Shown one piece after another: positions 61,661-64,000 of a stretch of 64,000 bases of DNA. Each line of letters opens with the position of its first letter. Positions within the stretch are counted from its first letter, which is position 1. A program made the position numbers and the translations under genes. The DNA comes from Gonatopus flavifemur. Taxonomy: Eukaryota; Arthropoda; Insecta; Hymenoptera; Dryinidae. The stretch is taken from positions 27,280,001 through 27,344,000 of the forward strand of contig JAFFJZ010000003.1 of NCBI GenBank assembly GCA_018340375.1, in the 5' to 3' direction. The notes below the pieces were generated by a model. It was given only the letters and a program-made list of their open reading frames with translations, was not told the DNA's origin and did not search any database.

Positions 61661-63186
61661 ACGTCTCATGATTCCAACCAATCAATTGAATTTGAAATCA
61701 CAAGAATCAAAATAAATGTTATTGTTTGTTCTGTAAAGTGATAACCCCGTGCCAATGATCGCGCAAATATTTGAAAATTTATCGAACTCGAGTCGCTCAA
61801 GGGGAATACAAAAATCGAGTTATCGGCATCGAAATTCAAACGTCCCGTGAAGTGTAATAAATTTCAATCGCGATGAATGAAAATATGGAACCCCTATGGA
61901 GAAATGAAGAATTAATTCGACCTTTTACTCTCGCGTGAGGGAAAAGAACTTGTACAAGAAATCCAACGAAGGTTCATCATAACGTCCATCAAGGGCGTCC
62001 TTTTTATTTTTCGTGAAACGTAACCATCAGTCGCACAAACGGGAAAGAAAAATGATTGCGACAGAGAATTAAAGATTTGTCAAGACATAAGAAAAAATGA
62101 TCCTTAATTCTTCCCTTCGATCATTTTTTGATTTACGATTTTCAAATAAAAATATTAATTCAATATTTCCTTGCTTTTCACGTAAGAAGAATTATAGAAA
62201 ACTGAAAGTATCAAATACCGAGAATAGTATTAAAGAAATTCGTCTGGATTTGTCCAAAACTAGATGGGAATTACTTCAAGAATTCTCTAAGCTGGGAAGA
62301 GAAGCTCTCATGAATGCTTCGCAAAGACTTAGATAGAGTGATCCCTGTGAGAGAATTTGTCTCCTTTGACTTACGATCAAACAAATTCAATATTCAATCC
62401 ATCCTGCGGCTCTTTCACGTAAAGTTGAAGAATCCTCGTGTTCAAAAACTGCTTTTATAACAGAAAAAAAAAACAGTTGGAAAGATCGCATAGCAAAGGC
62501 ACTTGTGTGATCTCCCAGTACAAATCAACGGCGGAAACAGAAGAAAGTTGATGCCACTATGATAAATTTTTCAAGAACTTCTTTGGAATATCCTCTCATC
62601 GTTCGACGATAAAATAATGAAAGTTATTGTTGATCGAGCATCAAAAACGTATCATAACTTTTAATGAAGAGATGGAAATTCCTTTTTTTTGCGAATTTAA
62701 TTAAAGGAAACTATCGAGGAGAGTGGATAGGAAAAAAAGAAGAGCAACTAAAGATTTCAAGATGAAAAAATAATACGTATATACAAGTAAACACACCCAA
62801 GAGGGGGGAAAAAAACTTGAGAAGCTGAACATGACAAGCTCGAAGAAAACCATAGAAGGTATCGGGATAACGAAATAGGGGAGCTATGTGGCCCGTGGGT
62901 CGTTAGTCGGGGTAATTAATTCTAAGGGTAAGTATTAACAGGAAGTGCTCGCACACGGAAGTCGTCGAGACGAGAAAGAGATGGATCGTCGCACGTCGCG
63001 AGAGGGCAATTTTCGCTTTCGACGATTACTCGCCTTCGTTCCACGTTTTTTTTTTCTTTTCCATTCATCTAACGGCCCTGTGTGTGACCACCACCATTCT
63101 CTTGTGAACTGTTTCTTGCTATTTCAACTGTTTGTACAAGATCTTCTTCGGTACCTTTTCTACGGTACTCAAATTAAATGATCATG

Positions 63187-63209
63187 CCTCTTCTTCTTCT
63201 TCTTCTTCA
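63187..63209 (+). repeat. (TTC)n microsatellite
   Basis: About seven consecutive TTC triplets. Confidence 0.9.
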
Positions 63210-64000
63210 ATTATTGAAAATTCCATTCCGTTTTATTCTGTTTACCTCTCTTCCACTTAACGTTAATGAAAAATCTTATAAAATTATCAGCAGTCTATTA
63301 TTGCATTCGATATAGATTCATTTACCGAGGACTTGAATTAAAATTCAATGGTCTTGATAATGCGAAATAATAAAATATTTGGAAATTTAGAATAAAAACT
63401 TCAATGAATGATAAATTTTTGAGTACCTCGCGATGGGGGCAGAAAACTGCATCGATGCAGCTGAACCATCACATATCTTGATTCTTGTGTATTTCATTTT
63501 ATTTCCGAGTACCGTCGAGCGAGGAAGAAAACTTGAAGAGATGCTTTTAAGAGCGTCAATTACCTATATCTCTATCGCACACCGCATAATATTGCAATCC
63601 CACTCCAAGATACTTGCCTTCCTCCGGATGGCAATTTCCTCCCGCGTACCATGAGCGAAGAGTGAAAATAAGAGCTACGTGTGCTTTGGAAAACTGCAAC
63701 GACACACCAGCAGCGTCATTCCGTCGTATTGCCGTCTCATTGTCTCGTCATCTCGTTTTTGCCTGGCATTATCAATTTGGTTCAAGTACGAAGATACCAT
63801 TCCCGTGGATAAAAATGAATGCGGTGTCATGTTTTGCACGAAAGAAATGGAATTCTTCCCCGCGAGAACCTTTCCATAATTGACATCCACGAACGTGCAT
63901 CGTTAACTTAGAAAAATCGTCAAAAAGGATATCGATCGAAAGAGCAGAAACAATACCACAAAAGATACGTGTATCGAATTCCACGATGTCGTTCGATCGA

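Larger units (their letters stand above)
60067..64000. other. no firmly supported gene; simple repeats
   Basis: Contains (CT)n at 60566-60601, (TTC)n at 63187-63209 and a possible decayed repeat at 61340-61660. On the minus strand, 60884-60929 has a T-rich acceptor, an open frame (IPPISQHLFLSHFEM) and a strong GTAAGT donor. This is a marginal exon candidate on the opposite strand to the others. Near 63614-63890 several frames on both strands are open because GC content rises; none is recognisable. Confidence 0.4.

Noticed and set aside
1..64000. tRNA, rRNA or CRISPR-like arrays
   Set aside because: No convincing A/B-box pair, rRNA core or regularly spaced direct repeats were seen. The GGGTTCGAG near 55739 resembles a B box but has no partner A box or cloverleaf.

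Overview
This window looks like a stretch of an animal nuclear genome, most likely an insect and possibly a hymenopteran. The host assignment is inference from base composition, the types of mobile element and the microsatellites. It is AT-rich, has no prokaryotic operon structure and no dense coding. I recognise no complete host protein-coding gene. Most long open frames are what chance gives in 64 kb of this composition, or lie in purine/pyrimidine-skewed or microsatellite DNA. The window reads best as intronic or intergenic DNA holding mobile-element remnants, microsatellites and a few short exon-like islands.

Mobile DNA is the best-supported content. A degraded non-LTR (LINE) retrotransposon on the + strand at about 22.84-24.06 kb keeps parts of its reverse transcriptase, the downstream region and a C-terminal Cys/His motif. 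It carries stops, a frameshift and an internal deletion that removes the catalytic Asp-Asp segment. Several non-autonomous DNA elements are clear from their inverted repeats: a 113-bp pogo/Tc1-like element with TA duplication (5.4 kb); near-perfect long palindromes at 18.82-19.11 kb and 35.58-36.05 kb; a 200-bp palindrome at 46.84-47.03 kb; two roughly 630-bp elements with CCCA-type ends (8.27-8.90 and 36.98-37.61 kb); a 203-bp element at 36.57 kb; and a dispersed family with copies in opposite orientation at 6.9 and 43.7 kb. Elements cluster at 5.4-9 kb, 35.6-38.7 kb and 43.6-47 kb.

Possible host exons are hypotheses from splice-site consensus plus an open, coding-like frame. The best are a 51-nt candidate (56097-56147) and a 35-nt candidate (57789-57823) on the + strand whose phases fit together, a 57-nt candidate (50837-50893), a candidate ending at a strong donor at 12013, and a minus-strand candidate at the left edge (264-400). 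I could not match any of them to a named gene.

By region: 0-5 kb, left-edge exon candidates and AT-rich DNA; 5-9 kb, mobile-element cluster; 9-18.8 kb, mostly featureless with two donor-bounded open frames; 18.8-24.1 kb, one palindrome and the LINE; 24.1-35.5 kb, sparse, with one exon-like island at 24.7 kb and a YY1/Pho-like motif at 29.26 kb; 35.5-38.8 kb, second mobile-element cluster; 38.8-48.8 kb, sparse plus the 43.7 and 46.9 kb elements; 48.8-60.1 kb, the densest exon-like islands, suggesting part of a + strand gene with large introns; 60-64 kb, simple repeats and unassigned DNA.
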